From the NCBI RefSeq assembly GCF_900114415.1, contig NZ_FOSZ01000009.1:62001-126000 (forward strand): a stretch of 64,000 nucleotides of DNA, given 5' to 3'. This DNA is from Shimia haliotis (lineage in GTDB: Bacteria > Pseudomonadota > Alphaproteobacteria > Rhodobacterales > Rhodobacteraceae). Under the pieces are notes generated by a model. It ran no database searches and was not told the origin of the DNA. It worked only from the letters and a program-made list of their open reading frames with translations. Both the position numbers and the translations under genes were made by a program. Every line of letters begins with the position of its first letter. Position 1 is the stretch's first letter. Positions 1 through 8,355 of this stretch are shown in pieces.

Positions 1-1
1 G

Positions 2-298
2 TTTCGCGGCAAACCGCGCGAGGTAGTACTAGAAGTCACCGGCTTTGATCGGCCCAACGAGATTTCGCTGCACGGTAAGGCTCAGGGCATCGAAACCGAC
101 GTGAAAGTAGAACTCGTGGCGCTGTCACGCACCCGAACACGCCTGCAATTCTGGACCGGTCTTTCGGCAAACACGCTCTCGGCCCGCTTGCTGGTTCAAT
201 CATTGAAACTGGCGCGCGGTACACTCAACACACGTCTGGCCAAACGCATGACACATCTGCGTCGTGACATGGAAGACCGCTACAGCCGCATGACCTGA
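2..298 (+). CDS. SRPBCC-family protein, C-terminal part
   Basis: An open frame runs in from the left edge and stops at TGA 296-298, leaving 98 residues. The visible part alternates beta strands (EVVLEVTGFD, then EISLHGKAQG, then DVKVELVALS) and ends in a long basic helix. This fits the C-terminal half of a START/SRPBCC helix-grip domain, a family that binds hydrophobic ligands. The ligand cannot be told from the sequence. The start lies outside the window. It converges with pheA and leaves only 9 bases between the stops. Confidence 0.6.
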   Translation, partial: FRGKPREVVLEVTGFDRPNEISLHGKAQGIETDVKVELVALSRTRTRLQFWTGLSANTLSARLLVQSLKLARGTLNTRLAKRMTHLRRDMEDRYSRMT

Positions 299-307
299 CC
301 GCTACGC

Positions 308-1147
308 CTAGCGGTCCTGCGCTGCTGGGTAGACGCCGACAATCCGCAAGTGATTAGTGAAGTAGCTCAACTCATCCAAAGCCAGCGCGACGTTTTTGTC
401 GTCGGGATGACCGTCAATGTCCGCATAAAACCGTGTCGCCGTAAACGATCCATCCACCATATAGCTTTCCAGCTTGGTCATGTTCACGCCGTTTGTCGCA
501 AAACCACCCATCGCCTTATAAAGCGCGGCGGGAATGTTGCGCACCTCAAAGACAAACGTCGTCATCATGTTGCCGTGTCCACGGCTCGTCAGATCAGGCT
601 CCCGCGACATAATCACAAATCGTGTGGTGTTGTGGCCGTGATCTTCCACGTCCGCCGCCAACACGTTCAACCCATAGGTTTCCGCCGCCAGCTCAGATGC
701 CAAAACGCCTTCGCGAGATGTTTTGTCCTCGGACAACTCACGCGCGGCCCCCGCGCTGTCCGCCGCGGCTACGCCGGTCATGCCATGCGCCTTGAGGAAC
801 CCCGACGACTGCGGCAACAGCACCAAATGCGCCCGAACGGTTTCAATCTCGTCCAATGCGACACCGGGCAAGGCCATCAGGCTGATCCGCACCCGAACGA
901 AAGCTTCGTCCACGATGTTCAATCCGCTTTCCGGCAACAAGCGGTGAATGTCGGCCACACGCCCATAAGTCGAATTCTCGATCGGCAGCATCGCCAAATC
1001 CGCCGCACCGCTTTTGACCGCCTCGATAACCTCTTCAAAGGTGTGGCACGGCAATACGTCCATATCGGGGCGCGCCTGCTGACAGGCCTCATGACCATAG
1101 GCGCCCAATTCGCCCTGAAATGCGATCTTGTTGGTCGTGACGGACAT
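308..1147 (-). CDS. pheA: Prephenate dehydratase
   Basis: Converts prephenate to phenylpyruvate, the committed step of phenylalanine synthesis. It is a monofunctional 279-residue enzyme with no fused chorismate mutase. The N-terminal catalytic PDT domain opens with AFQGELGAYG and carries the catalytic T-R-F motif in HNTTRFVIM (about residues 174-182). An ACT domain follows, with ESYMVDG where the phenylalanine-binding ESRP-type motif is expected, so feedback inhibition by phenylalanine is likely. I chose ATG 1147 because GAGGTG lies just upstream; an in-frame GTG two codons earlier (1153) is the alternative. A separate small chorismate mutase gene lies near 19.0 kb. The gene is divergent from cycM across about 110 bases. 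Confidence 0.95.
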   Translation of the reverse strand: MSVTTNKIAFQGELGAYGHEACQQARPDMDVLPCHTFEEVIEAVKSGAADLAMLPIENSTYGRVADIHRLLPESGLNIVDEAFVRVRISLMALPGVALDEIETVRAHLVLLPQSSGFLKAHGMTGVAAADSAGAARELSEDKTSREGVLASELAAETYGLNVLAADVEDHGHNTTRFVIMSREPDLTSRGHGNMMTTFVFEVRNIPAALYKAMGGFATNGVNMTKLESYMVDGSFTATRFYADIDGHPDDKNVALALDELSYFTNHLRIVGVYPAAQDR

Positions 1148-1257
1148 TTTCACCTCGTTTCAAGCCCGGGGGGCGTTTCGTCGCGGTAACTATATCTTGC
1201 CTTCTTTGAAGGGAAGCGGATAGATACGCGTCAAACGCCACGAGACGGAAACGTAGC

Positions 1258-1785
1258 ATGTTCGACACGATGACAATGACAAAAGTAGCAGCTGCCCTTT
1301 GCGGTGCGCTGCTGATCTTCCTGCTTGGCTCCTGGGCCGCCGAAAGCATTTACCACACTGGGGCGGGTGGCCACGGTGACGATCATGCGCAGCAAGGCTA
1401 CGTGATCGAAGTAGAAGGCGGCGACAGCGCAGCAGCCGAAGTCGAGGAAGGCCCGAGCTTCGAAGAGCTCCTGGCCGCCGCCGACGTAGACAAAGGCGCA
1501 AAGGTTTTTGGCAAGTGTAAAGCCTGTCACAAACTGGAAGACGGCGCGAACGCCACTGGCCCGCATCTCTATGGGGTTGTGAACCGCGCCACCGGCTCTG
1601 TTCCCGGCTTTGGTTATTCCGGTGCACTGGTCGCTGTGACCGACACCTGGACCCCGGAAGCGCTTGACGGGTTCTTTGCCAACCCCAAAGGATACGCACC
1701 TGGAACCAAGATGTCCTTCTCCGGCCTGAAGAAAGCCAAGGACCGCGCCAATCTGATTGCATACCTGCAAACAATCGGCGGCTAA
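1258..1785 (+). CDS. cycM: Membrane-anchored cytochrome c (CycM/c552 type)
   Basis: A 175-residue class I cytochrome c. The N-terminus holds one uncleaved hydrophobic segment (about residues 9-29, AAALCGALLIFLLG) that should anchor it in the inner membrane. A short acidic periplasmic linker follows, then a heme domain with C87-K-A-C90-H91 and a likely axial Met152 in GTKMSFSGL. In Paracoccus and Rhodobacter this type carries electrons from the bc1 complex to cytochrome aa3 oxidase. That role is inferred from the family. It appears to be a single transcription unit, divergent from pheA and followed by a strong hairpin terminator. Confidence 0.9.
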   Translation: MFDTMTMTKVAAALCGALLIFLLGSWAAESIYHTGAGGHGDDHAQQGYVIEVEGGDSAAAEVEEGPSFEELLAAADVDKGAKVFGKCKACHKLEDGANATGPHLYGVVNRATGSVPGFGYSGALVAVTDTWTPEALDGFFANPKGYAPGTKMSFSGLKKAKDRANLIAYLQTIGG

Positions 1786-1808
1786 TCCAGTCCCACCACG
1801 ACATTGCC

Positions 1809-1839
1809 AAAGGCCGTTGCATCCGCAGCGGCCTTTTTC
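1809..1839 (+). terminator. Rho-independent terminator after cycM
   Basis: The arms GGCCGTTGC and GCAGCGGCC pair around a four-base loop with one G-U pair, followed by TTTTT. It lies 24 bases after the cycM stop. Confidence 0.85.
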
Positions 1840-2096
1840 TTTGGTCTGAGTATATGTGTCGGGGAGAGGGACTTATGCGCCGATCCAAACGGTAGGGAGG
1901 AGGGAGGGAGGGAGGGAGGAAAAACCGTCCGGATCAGCGCAGTGTCAAATGACGCATCGCGTCGCGTCATTTCCAGGAGACCCAAACCTTTTCGCTGAAG
2001 GTCTTCGTCGTCCTGATGAATTGTATTTGGCGACAGTTTTCGCAAATACATCCTGTTATCCGGACAGCCGCATACGAATTTCAGACAATTGCAGAT
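1840..2096. other. Intergenic region with G-rich tract and inverted repeat
   Basis: No gene is supported here. It contains a G-rich run at 1894-1920 made of GGG blocks with one-base A loops, and a perfect 9-bp inverted repeat AAATGACGC/GCGTCATTT (1947-1955 and 1964-1972). It lies between the cycM terminator and the 3' end of the minus-strand phosphatase gene, so it is not an obvious promoter of either. Confidence 0.6.
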
Positions 2097-2570
2097 TTAG
2101 GCCGTTTGCACGCGCCCTTTCGTGGCCCAAACCATTTGCGCATCGGTTTCCACCGCACACGGCCGCCGGTCCCGAAGCGTTTTCAGCGCGTCACCGGCCT
2201 CCGCGCCCTGCCCCACCATCAAAGCCAGAACCACCATGCCGGACCGTCCACATCCCCCACGGCAATGCACCAGAACCCGCGCTCCCTGCGACAGGTCCCG
2301 CAGCAAGGTCTCCGATAGCTTCGGCCATCGGGCAGCAAAGCCCTCATCAGGCACCCCGAAGTCCTCAATGACGTGTTGCAGCCACAACCACGGGCCCGCG
2401 CACAGAACGGATTCGGCGCTGGCGTCCGCGATTTCCGCGTCTGACGTCAGACTGAGAACCACATCCGGCCGCCACGTCGTCAAAGTCGCCGCATCCGCGT
2501 CGGTATGCGGCAATGGCGACAGGCCAATCACGCCTCCGCCAAGGCGCCATTCCACGATTTCAAACGTCAT
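2097..2570 (-). CDS. Dual-specificity/tyrosine phosphatase-like protein
   Basis: A 157-residue cytoplasmic protein with the cysteine-phosphatase P-loop HCRGGCGRSG (H102, C103, R109), matching H-C-x5-R-(S/T). An Asp-rich stretch upstream could supply the general acid, but I cannot assign it. The length fits a minimal dual-specificity phosphatase domain with no regulatory part. No kinase partner is nearby, and the substrate (phosphoprotein or phosphoinositide-like) is unknown. It is transcribed away from dnaX across a 150-base divergent gap. Confidence 0.8.
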   Translation of the reverse strand: MTFEIVEWRLGGGVIGLSPLPHTDADAATLTTWRPDVVLSLTSDAEIADASAESVLCAGPWLWLQHVIEDFGVPDEGFAARWPKLSETLLRDLSQGARVLVHCRGGCGRSGMVVLALMVGQGAEAGDALKTLRDRRPCAVETDAQMVWATKGRVQTA

Positions 2571-2722
2571 CTCTTTTTCCTCCCGCGGCGACCTCCGCGA
2601 CGTCAGCCAAGCGGCACGGACCCGTGCTCGCGAACTGCATTGCCGGTGGACGCGCCGCCCCGCCGCGCATAACCTGACGCCTGATCGCCGAATCCGGCAA
2701 GACCACGCATAAGGCCCGCACT

Positions 2723-4486
2723 ATGACCGACACACCCGACACTGGCTATCAGGTTCTCGCGCGCAAATACCGCCCCGAAACCTTTGCCGATCTGGTGGGT
2801 CAGGACGCCATGGTGCGCACCCTGAAAAACGCTTTTGAGGCCGACCGCATCGCGCAGGCTTTTGTTATGACCGGCATCCGCGGCACCGGCAAAACCACCA
2901 CTGCGCGTATCATCGCCAAAGGCATGAACTGTATCGGCCCCGATGGCGGAGGCGGCCCGACCACCGATCCTTGCGGCCAGTGTGAACACTGCACCGCGAT
3001 CATGGAAGGCAGACATGTCGACGTGATGGAAATGGACGCCGCCTCCCGTACCGGTGTGGGCGACATCCGCGAAATCATCGACTCAGTCCACTACCGTGCG
3101 GCCTCAGCGCGCTACAAGATCTACATCATCGATGAGGTCCACATGCTGTCGACCAGCGCCTTCAACGCGCTGCTGAAAACGCTGGAAGAGCCTCCGGCAC
3201 ATGTGAAGTTCATCTTCGCCACCACCGAGATTCGCAAAGTCCCCGTGACAGTGCTGTCGCGTTGTCAGCGTTTTGACCTCCGCCGAATCGAGCCCGAAGA
3301 TCAGATTGGCCTCCTGCGCAAAATCGCAAGCGCCGAAGGGGCCGAGATTGCCGACGACGCGCTCGCCCTGATCACTCGCGCCGCCGAAGGCTCAGCCCGC
3401 GACGCGACCTCTCTGCTGGATCAAGCCATTTCTCACGGTGCGGGCGAAACCACCGCCGATCAGGTCCGCGCCATGCTGGGTCTGGCCGATCGTGGCCGCG
3501 TGCTCGACCTCTTTGACATGATCCTGCGCGGCGATGCCGGCGCGGCGCTCAACGAACTCTCCAGCCAATACGCCGACGGGGCCGACCCCATGGCCGTGCT
3601 CCGCGATCTGGCCGAAATCACCCATTGGATTTCCGTGGTCAAAGTCACGCCAGAAGCCTCCGAAGACCCCACGGTCACACCCGATGAGCGTGCGCGGGGA
3701 CAGTCTATGGCAGACCAACTGCCCATGCGCATCCTGACCCGCATGTGGCAGATGCTCCTGAAAGCGCTGGACGAGGTCGCCTCCGCCCCCAACGCTATGA
3801 TGGCCGCGGAGATGGCTATCATCCGCCTGACCCACGTTGCCGACCTGCCCAGCCCCGAAGAGTTGCTGCGCAAACTGCAAAACACCCAGCGTCCCCCAAT
3901 GCCTCCCACGGGCGGCCCCGGCGGCTCTGGCGGGATGAGCCAAGGCGGCGCTACCGCACAGGGCGCCTATCAAGGTGGCACCGTGCCGAACGGAGGCGGC
4001 GCACAGGGAGGCAACGTCACAGCGTTGGCCGTGGCGGAAAACACTGCGCTCGCGCAGTATGCCACTTGGGAGCATGTGCTCGACCTGATCCGCACCCGCC
4101 GTGACGGAGTTCTGCGTGTTCAGGTGGAAAAATACGTCCGCCTCGTCAGCTACCAACCCGGTCGCATTGAATTCGAACCGGCCCCTGATGCCCCCCGCGA
4201 CCTCTCCCAACGCCTCGGCAGCCAGCTGCAACGCTGGACCGGAAACCGCTGGGCCGTGATCATTGTCACCGAAGGCGGCGCCCCCACTGTGGATGAAATC
4301 CGCAACGCCGCCGAAAACGAAATGCGTGCCGAGGCCGAGGCCCATCCGCTGGTGCGGTCTGTTCTGAGCGCCTTTCCCAGAGCCAAGATCACCGACATCA
4401 AATCGCGCAAGGAAATCACCCAGGAAGCGCTGGCCGAAGCCCTGCCCGAAGTCGAAGACGAATGGGATCCCTTCGAAGAAGACTAA
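2723..4486 (+). CDS. dnaX: DNA polymerase III subunits gamma/tau
   Basis: The clamp-loader ATPase, 587 residues. The AAA+ module shows Walker A GTGKTT (about 54-59, K57), a zinc-binding cysteine set (C70, C84, C87, C90), Walker B in IIDEVHML and the sensor region FIFATTEIRKVP. A glycine-rich linker (about residues 392-430, GGPGGSGG-type) separates it from a C-terminal tau-like domain that should contact DnaB and the polymerase. It heads the common dnaX-ybaB-recR block. I saw no clear slippery A-run plus hairpin that would give a short gamma form. Confidence 0.97.
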   Translation: MTDTPDTGYQVLARKYRPETFADLVGQDAMVRTLKNAFEADRIAQAFVMTGIRGTGKTTTARIIAKGMNCIGPDGGGGPTTDPCGQCEHCTAIMEGRHVDVMEMDAASRTGVGDIREIIDSVHYRAASARYKIYIIDEVHMLSTSAFNALLKTLEEPPAHVKFIFATTEIRKVPVTVLSRCQRFDLRRIEPEDQIGLLRKIASAEGAEIADDALALITRAAEGSARDATSLLDQAISHGAGETTADQVRAMLGLADRGRVLDLFDMILRGDAGAALNELSSQYADGADPMAVLRDLAEITHWISVVKVTPEASEDPTVTPDERARGQSMADQLPMRILTRMWQMLLKALDEVASAPNAMMAAEMAIIRLTHVADLPSPEELLRKLQNTQRPPMPPTGGPGGSGGMSQGGATAQGAYQGGTVPNGGGAQGGNVTALAVAENTALAQYATWEHVLDLIRTRRDGVLRVQVEKYVRLVSYQPGRIEFEPAPDAPRDLSQRLGSQLQRWTGNRWAVIIVTEGGAPTVDEIRNAAENEMRAEAEAHPLVRSVLSAFPRAKITDIKSRKEITQEALAEALPEVEDEWDPFEED

Positions 4487-4584
4487 GCGGCGATCCCGCA
4501 ACCGTCTGAAGGACGCCCCTGCACCTTGTAAACAAGCCCTTCGCGCCGTATCTAGACGCAAACACAATTCATGGAGACACGCAG

Positions 4585-4929
4585 ATGCTCAAAGGCCTCG
4601 GCAACCTCGGCGACATGGCCGGGATGATGAAAAAAGCCCAAGACATGCAACAAAAAATGGCCGAGATGCAGGAAGAGCTGCACAACATCATGGTTGTCGG
4701 CGAAAGCGGCGCAGGGCTGGTCAAAGCCACTGCTTCCGCCAAGGGCGAGCTCAAGGCGCTGGACATCGACCCGTCGATCTTCAACGGCGACGACAAAGAA
4801 GTCGTCGAAGACCTGATCCTTGCTGCAATCAAAGACGCACAAACCCGCGCCGCCGATCGCTCTCAGGAAGAGATGAACAAAATCACCTCCGAACTGGGTC
4901 TGCCCGCGGATATGAAACTGCCGTTCTAA
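4585..4929 (+). CDS. YbaB/EbfC nucleoid-associated protein
   Basis: A 114-residue DNA-binding protein of the YbaB/EbfC family. A Met-rich helix ([20 protein letters not shown]) forms the dimerising tweezer arm. The family core follows, with [20 protein letters not shown] and a C-terminal helix containing ITSELGLP. The family binds DNA as a dimer and is tied to nucleoid structure and RecR-linked repair. It lies 98 bases after dnaX and 70 bases before recR, the usual gene order, so co-transcription is likely. Confidence 0.95.
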   Translation: MLKGLGNLGDMAGMMKKAQDMQQKMAEMQEELHNIMVVGESGAGLVKATASAKGELKALDIDPSIFNGDDKEVVEDLILAAIKDAQTRAADRSQEEMNKITSELGLPADMKLPF

Positions 4930-4999
4930 AAAATGCGCGCCCATTTCGGGTTCTCGCGATAAAGTAAGGCGACAAGACCCAATTCAAGAGCGCAAAACC

Positions 5000-5590
5000 A
5001 TGAGCAGTTCTGAAATTGACACGCTGATCGACATGATGGCCAAGCTGCCCGGGCTTGGCCCTCGCTCCGCGCGGCGGGCGGTGCTGCATCTGATCCGCAA
5101 ACGCGGGTTGTTGTTGTCCCCGCTGGCCGACGCAATGCAGGCCGTCGCTGAAACCGCCCGCGAATGCCTGAACTGCGGCAACGTTGGCACCTCTGACATC
5201 TGCGACATCTGTGCCTCTGAAAAACGCGCCACCGGCGAACTCTGCGTGGTCGAGGATGTCTCGGATCTCTGGGCTATGGAACGCGCAGGCGTGTTCAAAG
5301 GCCGCTACCATGTTCTCGGTGGGACGTTGTCCGCCTTGGAAGGGGTCGGGCCCGAGGACATCTCCATCCCCAAGCTTGTGGATCGGGTGACGTCCGAACA
5401 AATCTCCGAGGTCATTCTGGCGCTTAACGCCACTGTCGACGGTCAGACCACCGCACACTACATCGTCGATCAACTCGAAGACCGCGTGCGCCTGACCTCT
5501 CTGGCACAAGGCGTGCCGGTAGGGGGGGAACTTGACTACCTCGACGAAGGCACCATCAGCGCAGCCCTGAACGCCCGCAAAGCGCTCTAG
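5000..5590 (+). CDS. recR: Recombination protein RecR
   Basis: The RecFOR-pathway mediator, 196 residues. An N-terminal helix-hairpin-helix ([14 protein letters not shown]) is followed by a Cys4 zinc finger (C56, C59, C68, C71) and a Toprim domain ([17 protein letters not shown]). It forms a ring clamp on DNA with RecO or RecF at gaps. It is the third gene of the dnaX-ybaB-recR block. Confidence 0.97.
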   Translation: MSSSEIDTLIDMMAKLPGLGPRSARRAVLHLIRKRGLLLSPLADAMQAVAETARECLNCGNVGTSDICDICASEKRATGELCVVEDVSDLWAMERAGVFKGRYHVLGGTLSALEGVGPEDISIPKLVDRVTSEQISEVILALNATVDGQTTAHYIVDQLEDRVRLTSLAQGVPVGGELDYLDEGTISAALNARKAL

Positions 5591-5619
5591 AGCCCGCAAC
5601 AAGGAATCGTAGGCGCTTC

Positions 5620-6225
5620 GTGACAGACCCAACAAACAGATTTGGCCATCTTCAAACGCTCCCTGACGGGCCTTTCCGGTTCATCGCACTGGATGTGGAA
5701 ACCGCCAGCCGATCAGCAAGCAGCATTTGTCAGATCGGCCTCTGTTTCGTGACCGACACCGGCTCAATGCAGACCTATTCCGTCCTGATTGATCCCGAAG
5801 AAGCCTTTGCGCCCTTCAACTCAGAGCTTCACGGCATCTCCGCCGGCACCGTGCGCGACGCAGCAACATTTCCCACAGTCTACGTCGCCCTCTTTGACCT
5901 GCTGAACTCTCACAGCCTCGTGCAGCACAGCACCTTTGACGAAAAGGCCCTGACCGCTGCCTGCGCGCGCTACGACCTGCCAATGCTCTCATCGCACTGG
6001 ACAAACAGCGTCAAGGTCGCCCGACAGGCATGGCCCGCCCTAAAAGGCGCAGGCGGACACGGGCTGGCCAATCTGAAAAAGCACCTCGACCTCAGCTTCC
6101 ATCACCACGACGCGGGCGAAGACGCGCGCGCCGCGGCCTGCGTGATCCTGAAAGCTGAAGAGACCACCGGTGAGCGCCTGTCCCACCTTAAGACAAAACG
6201 CCAACTGAACCTGCCCTTCACATAA
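5620..6225 (+). CDS. DEDDh-type 3'-5' exonuclease
   Basis: A 201-residue RNase T/DnaQ-fold exonuclease. ExoI motif FIALDVET carries D25 and E27. ExoII lies around LLNSHSLVQHSTFDEKAL, and the ExoIII H-x4-D motif is in HHHDAGEDARA. It starts with GTG at 5620 behind AAGGAA. It resembles short DnaQ-like proteins rather than the full polymerase epsilon subunit, so a role in DNA repair or RNA trimming is possible. It lies 29 bases after recR and may belong to that operon. Confidence 0.85.
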   Translation: MTDPTNRFGHLQTLPDGPFRFIALDVETASRSASSICQIGLCFVTDTGSMQTYSVLIDPEEAFAPFNSELHGISAGTVRDAATFPTVYVALFDLLNSHSLVQHSTFDEKALTAACARYDLPMLSSHWTNSVKVARQAWPALKGAGGHGLANLKKHLDLSFHHHDAGEDARAAACVILKAEETTGERLSHLKTKRQLNLPFT

Positions 6226-6236
6226 GACCGTCCGCA

Positions 6237-6268
6237 ACAAAAAAGGCCGCCCAAACGGACGGCCCTTT
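6237..6268 (-). terminator. Hairpin terminator between convergent genes
   Basis: GGCCGcCC and GGaCGGCC pair around AAAC. On the minus strand the hairpin is followed by TTTTTT, so it ends trcR. On the plus strand the following T-run is weak, so it may also serve the exonuclease gene less well. Confidence 0.7.
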
Positions 6269-6288
6269 CAATCGGTCGACAGTGTCGC

Positions 6289-7044
6289 TTAGCGCGGCTG
6301 CTCGTCTTCGTCGTCGCCGCCGGGCAAGTTGAAGAAACTGTCCGCATCTGTGAAATCCGCATCCGATGCATCATCGTCGTCGCTGGAATCGTCAGACAGA
6401 GAGAACGTTTCCAGACCTTCAATCGCGGTCGGAATTTTCGGCTCCGCTTCCATTTCCAGGGAGGTTTCGGTGCTCACCAGCTTGCGACGCTCGTCATCGG
6501 TCATCACTTCGCCATCTGCCGCTTTCTTCGCCGCAGCTTTCTGCACGGCCGCGTCCAACTCGGACTGCTTACATAGGCCCAAAGCCACAGGATCAATCGG
6601 CTGGATGTTGGCAATGTTCCAATGGGTCCGCTCGCGGATCGCCTGAATGGTCGGCTTGGTGGTGCCCACCAGCTTGCCAACCTGACCATCGCTGAGTTCC
6701 GGATGGAACTTCACCAGCCACAGGATCGACGCCGGACGGTCCTGACGCTTGGAAAGCGGTGTATAACGCGGTCCACGGCGCTTTTCTTCGCCGGTTGCCG
6801 CCGCGTTGAACTTCAGCTTCATCTTGTAAAGCGGGTTGCCTTCGGCGTTGGTGATCTCTTCCTGTTCAAGCTGGTTGTTGGCGATCGGATCAAACCCTTT
6901 AACACCAGTCGCCACATCGCCATCAGCGATGCCCTGAATTTCCAACTCGTGCATGCCAACAAAATCAGCGATCTGTTTAAAGCTGATCGTCGTGTTGTCC
7001 ACCAGCCAGACGGCGGTTGCTTTGGGGTGCAGCAGCTTGGCCAT
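6289..7044 (-). CDS. trcR: Cell cycle transcriptional regulator TrcR (DUF1013)
   Basis: A 251-residue DUF1013 protein. The N-terminus MAKLLHPKATAVWLVDNT and the internal helix-turn-helix-like region (LSDGQVGKLVGTTKPTIQAI, about 118-137) are typical of the alphaproteobacterial family annotated as TrcR. The C-terminal third is a low-complexity acidic tail (SSDDDDASDADFTDAD). The family is linked to cell-cycle transcription, and its exact targets cannot be read here. The start is backed by GGAGAC upstream. It is divergent from the RNase T2 gene. Confidence 0.88.
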   Translation of the reverse strand: MAKLLHPKATAVWLVDNTTISFKQIADFVGMHELEIQGIADGDVATGVKGFDPIANNQLEQEEITNAEGNPLYKMKLKFNAAATGEEKRRGPRYTPLSKRQDRPASILWLVKFHPELSDGQVGKLVGTTKPTIQAIRERTHWNIANIQPIDPVALGLCKQSELDAAVQKAAAKKAADGEVMTDDERRKLVSTETSLEMEAEPKIPTAIEGLETFSLSDDSSDDDDASDADFTDADSFFNLPGGDDEDEQPR

Positions 7045-7196
7045 TTGATGTCTCCTTCGGTCAAAAATCCCAAAATCGGATATAGATTTCCCGTCGCCTG
7101 ACTTTTGTCAGACGGCACCGATATTCTGGTGCGGGTTTCCGTTGTGGGGGAACTTGAGGCCGATATAGTGCGCTTAAGACAAAAAGGAAAGACCCA

Positions 7197-7835
7197 ATGC
7201 GCCAATTGTTGAGCCTCGCTTTCACCCTCCTCGCCGCACTTCCCGCACTGGCCGATGACGATATTGCAGGTGAATTCGACTACTATGTACTTGCCCTCAG
7301 CTGGTCCCCTAACTGGTGCGCGATCGAGGGCGACGCCAAAAACTCTCCGCAATGCGACTATGGCGAAGACCACGGCTGGATTCTGCACGGGCTCTGGCCT
7401 CAATACCATCGTGGCTGGCCCGACTACTGCAACACCAGTCACCGCAACCCGCCCCGCCACGTCACCAACGCCATGGCTGACATCATGGGAACCTCGGGGC
7501 TGGCTTGGCACCAGTGGAAAAAGCACGGCACCTGCTCGGGAATGTCGTCAGAAGATTACTACGCCCTCTCCCGCGAAGCCTATGGCCGCATCAACCGCCC
7601 TCAGGTATTCCGTAAACTGGACAAAACCGTGCGCTTGCCTGCGTCGGTGGTCGAAGACGCATTCCTAAAAGCCAACCCGCAGCTAGAACACGACATGCTC
7701 ACAATCACATGCCGCGACGGCTTTATTCAAGAAGCGCGGGTGTGCCTCTCCCGCGACCTTACGCCTGTACCCTGCGGTCGGGATGTGGCCCGCGATTGCA
7801 AACTGGACAGCGCGCGGTTTGATCCCCTGCGCTGA
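7197..7835 (+). CDS. Secreted ribonuclease T2
   Basis: A 212-residue periplasmic or secreted endoribonuclease with a Sec signal peptide (MRQLLSLAFTLLAALPALA, cleavage before DDD). It has both T2 active-site blocks: WILHGLWPQ (H64) and WHQWKKHGTC (H105, H110). The second block has Gln106 where many T2 enzymes have Glu. Several cysteines should form disulfides. It cleaves single-stranded RNA, in bacteria mostly for nutrient salvage. AAGGAAAG precedes the ATG. Confidence 0.92.
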   Translation: MRQLLSLAFTLLAALPALADDDIAGEFDYYVLALSWSPNWCAIEGDAKNSPQCDYGEDHGWILHGLWPQYHRGWPDYCNTSHRNPPRHVTNAMADIMGTSGLAWHQWKKHGTCSGMSSEDYYALSREAYGRINRPQVFRKLDKTVRLPASVVEDAFLKANPQLEHDMLTITCRDGFIQEARVCLSRDLTPVPCGRDVARDCKLDSARFDPLR

Positions 7836-7841
7836 ACAGGC

Positions 7842-8228
7842 TTACAACCGGTTGATCTTGAGTCTGCCCTTTGCTGCTTCCGAGCATTTGCCGGCGGAAA
7901 ACTCGGCGCTCGTGCTCACCCAGTTCATAGCCACAACACTGTCGCCATCCGCGCGCAAATAAAACGGCACGGGCTCCGAGGCAATGCCACTGTTGGATCC
8001 GCGCACCATGGCGCCGCAATAAACGCGGTGCCCGTTGCTCAGCGCATAGGTTCGAAACTCTTGGAAGCGCACCAGTCCAGGATTGCTGGTCTGCTCGGCC
8101 AAACGGTTTTTGGCCCAAAACACCTCTTGTGACGTGGCTTGCACCGGTTCAGTGCGCACACTCTGCATATTCAATGAACACGCGCCCATCGCCGCCACGG
8201 TCAGCACTGCAATCCCCAGCTTTTTCAT
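7842..8228 (-). CDS. Putative small lipoprotein
   Basis: A 128-residue protein beginning MKKLGIAVLTVAAMGACSLN, a signal with a lipobox-like MGAC, so lipid attachment is likely. The mature part has no motif I recognise. An in-frame GTG at 8243 gives a longer reading frame, but GGAGG sits 8 bases before ATG 8228, which decides the start. It ends 6 bases from the convergent RNase T2 gene. Confidence 0.65.
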   Translation of the reverse strand: MKKLGIAVLTVAAMGACSLNMQSVRTEPVQATSQEVFWAKNRLAEQTSNPGLVRFQEFRTYALSNGHRVYCGAMVRGSNSGIASEPVPFYLRADGDSVVAMNWVSTSAEFSAGKCSEAAKGRLKINRL

Positions 8229-8301
8229 AGCTCGAACCTCCACAAGTCTTTGTTAGCAACAGCTTAACCACAGGTTTGCGGCCACTTCACGGCAAAAATG
8301 C

Positions 8302-8330
8302 AAAAAGCCCGGGCGTTTCCGCCCGGGCCT
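8302..8330 (-). terminator. Terminator of the F0 ATP synthase operon
   Basis: A perfect 8-bp stem GCCCGGGC/GCCCGGGC around GTTTCC, followed on the minus strand by TTTTTG. It lies 25 bases beyond the atpF stop. Confidence 0.9.
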
Positions 8331-8355
8331 TATGCAAATCTTATGTGACGCAAGC

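Noticed and set aside
2571-2722. Possible SRP RNA gene next to dnaX
   Set aside because: SRP RNA is often near dnaX or ffh. I searched this gap and 15567-15825 for the conserved apical loop (GGAAGCAGC-type) and did not find it.
3392-4567. Open frame of 391 codons antisense to dnaX
   Set aside because: Shadow of a strongly biased coding sequence.
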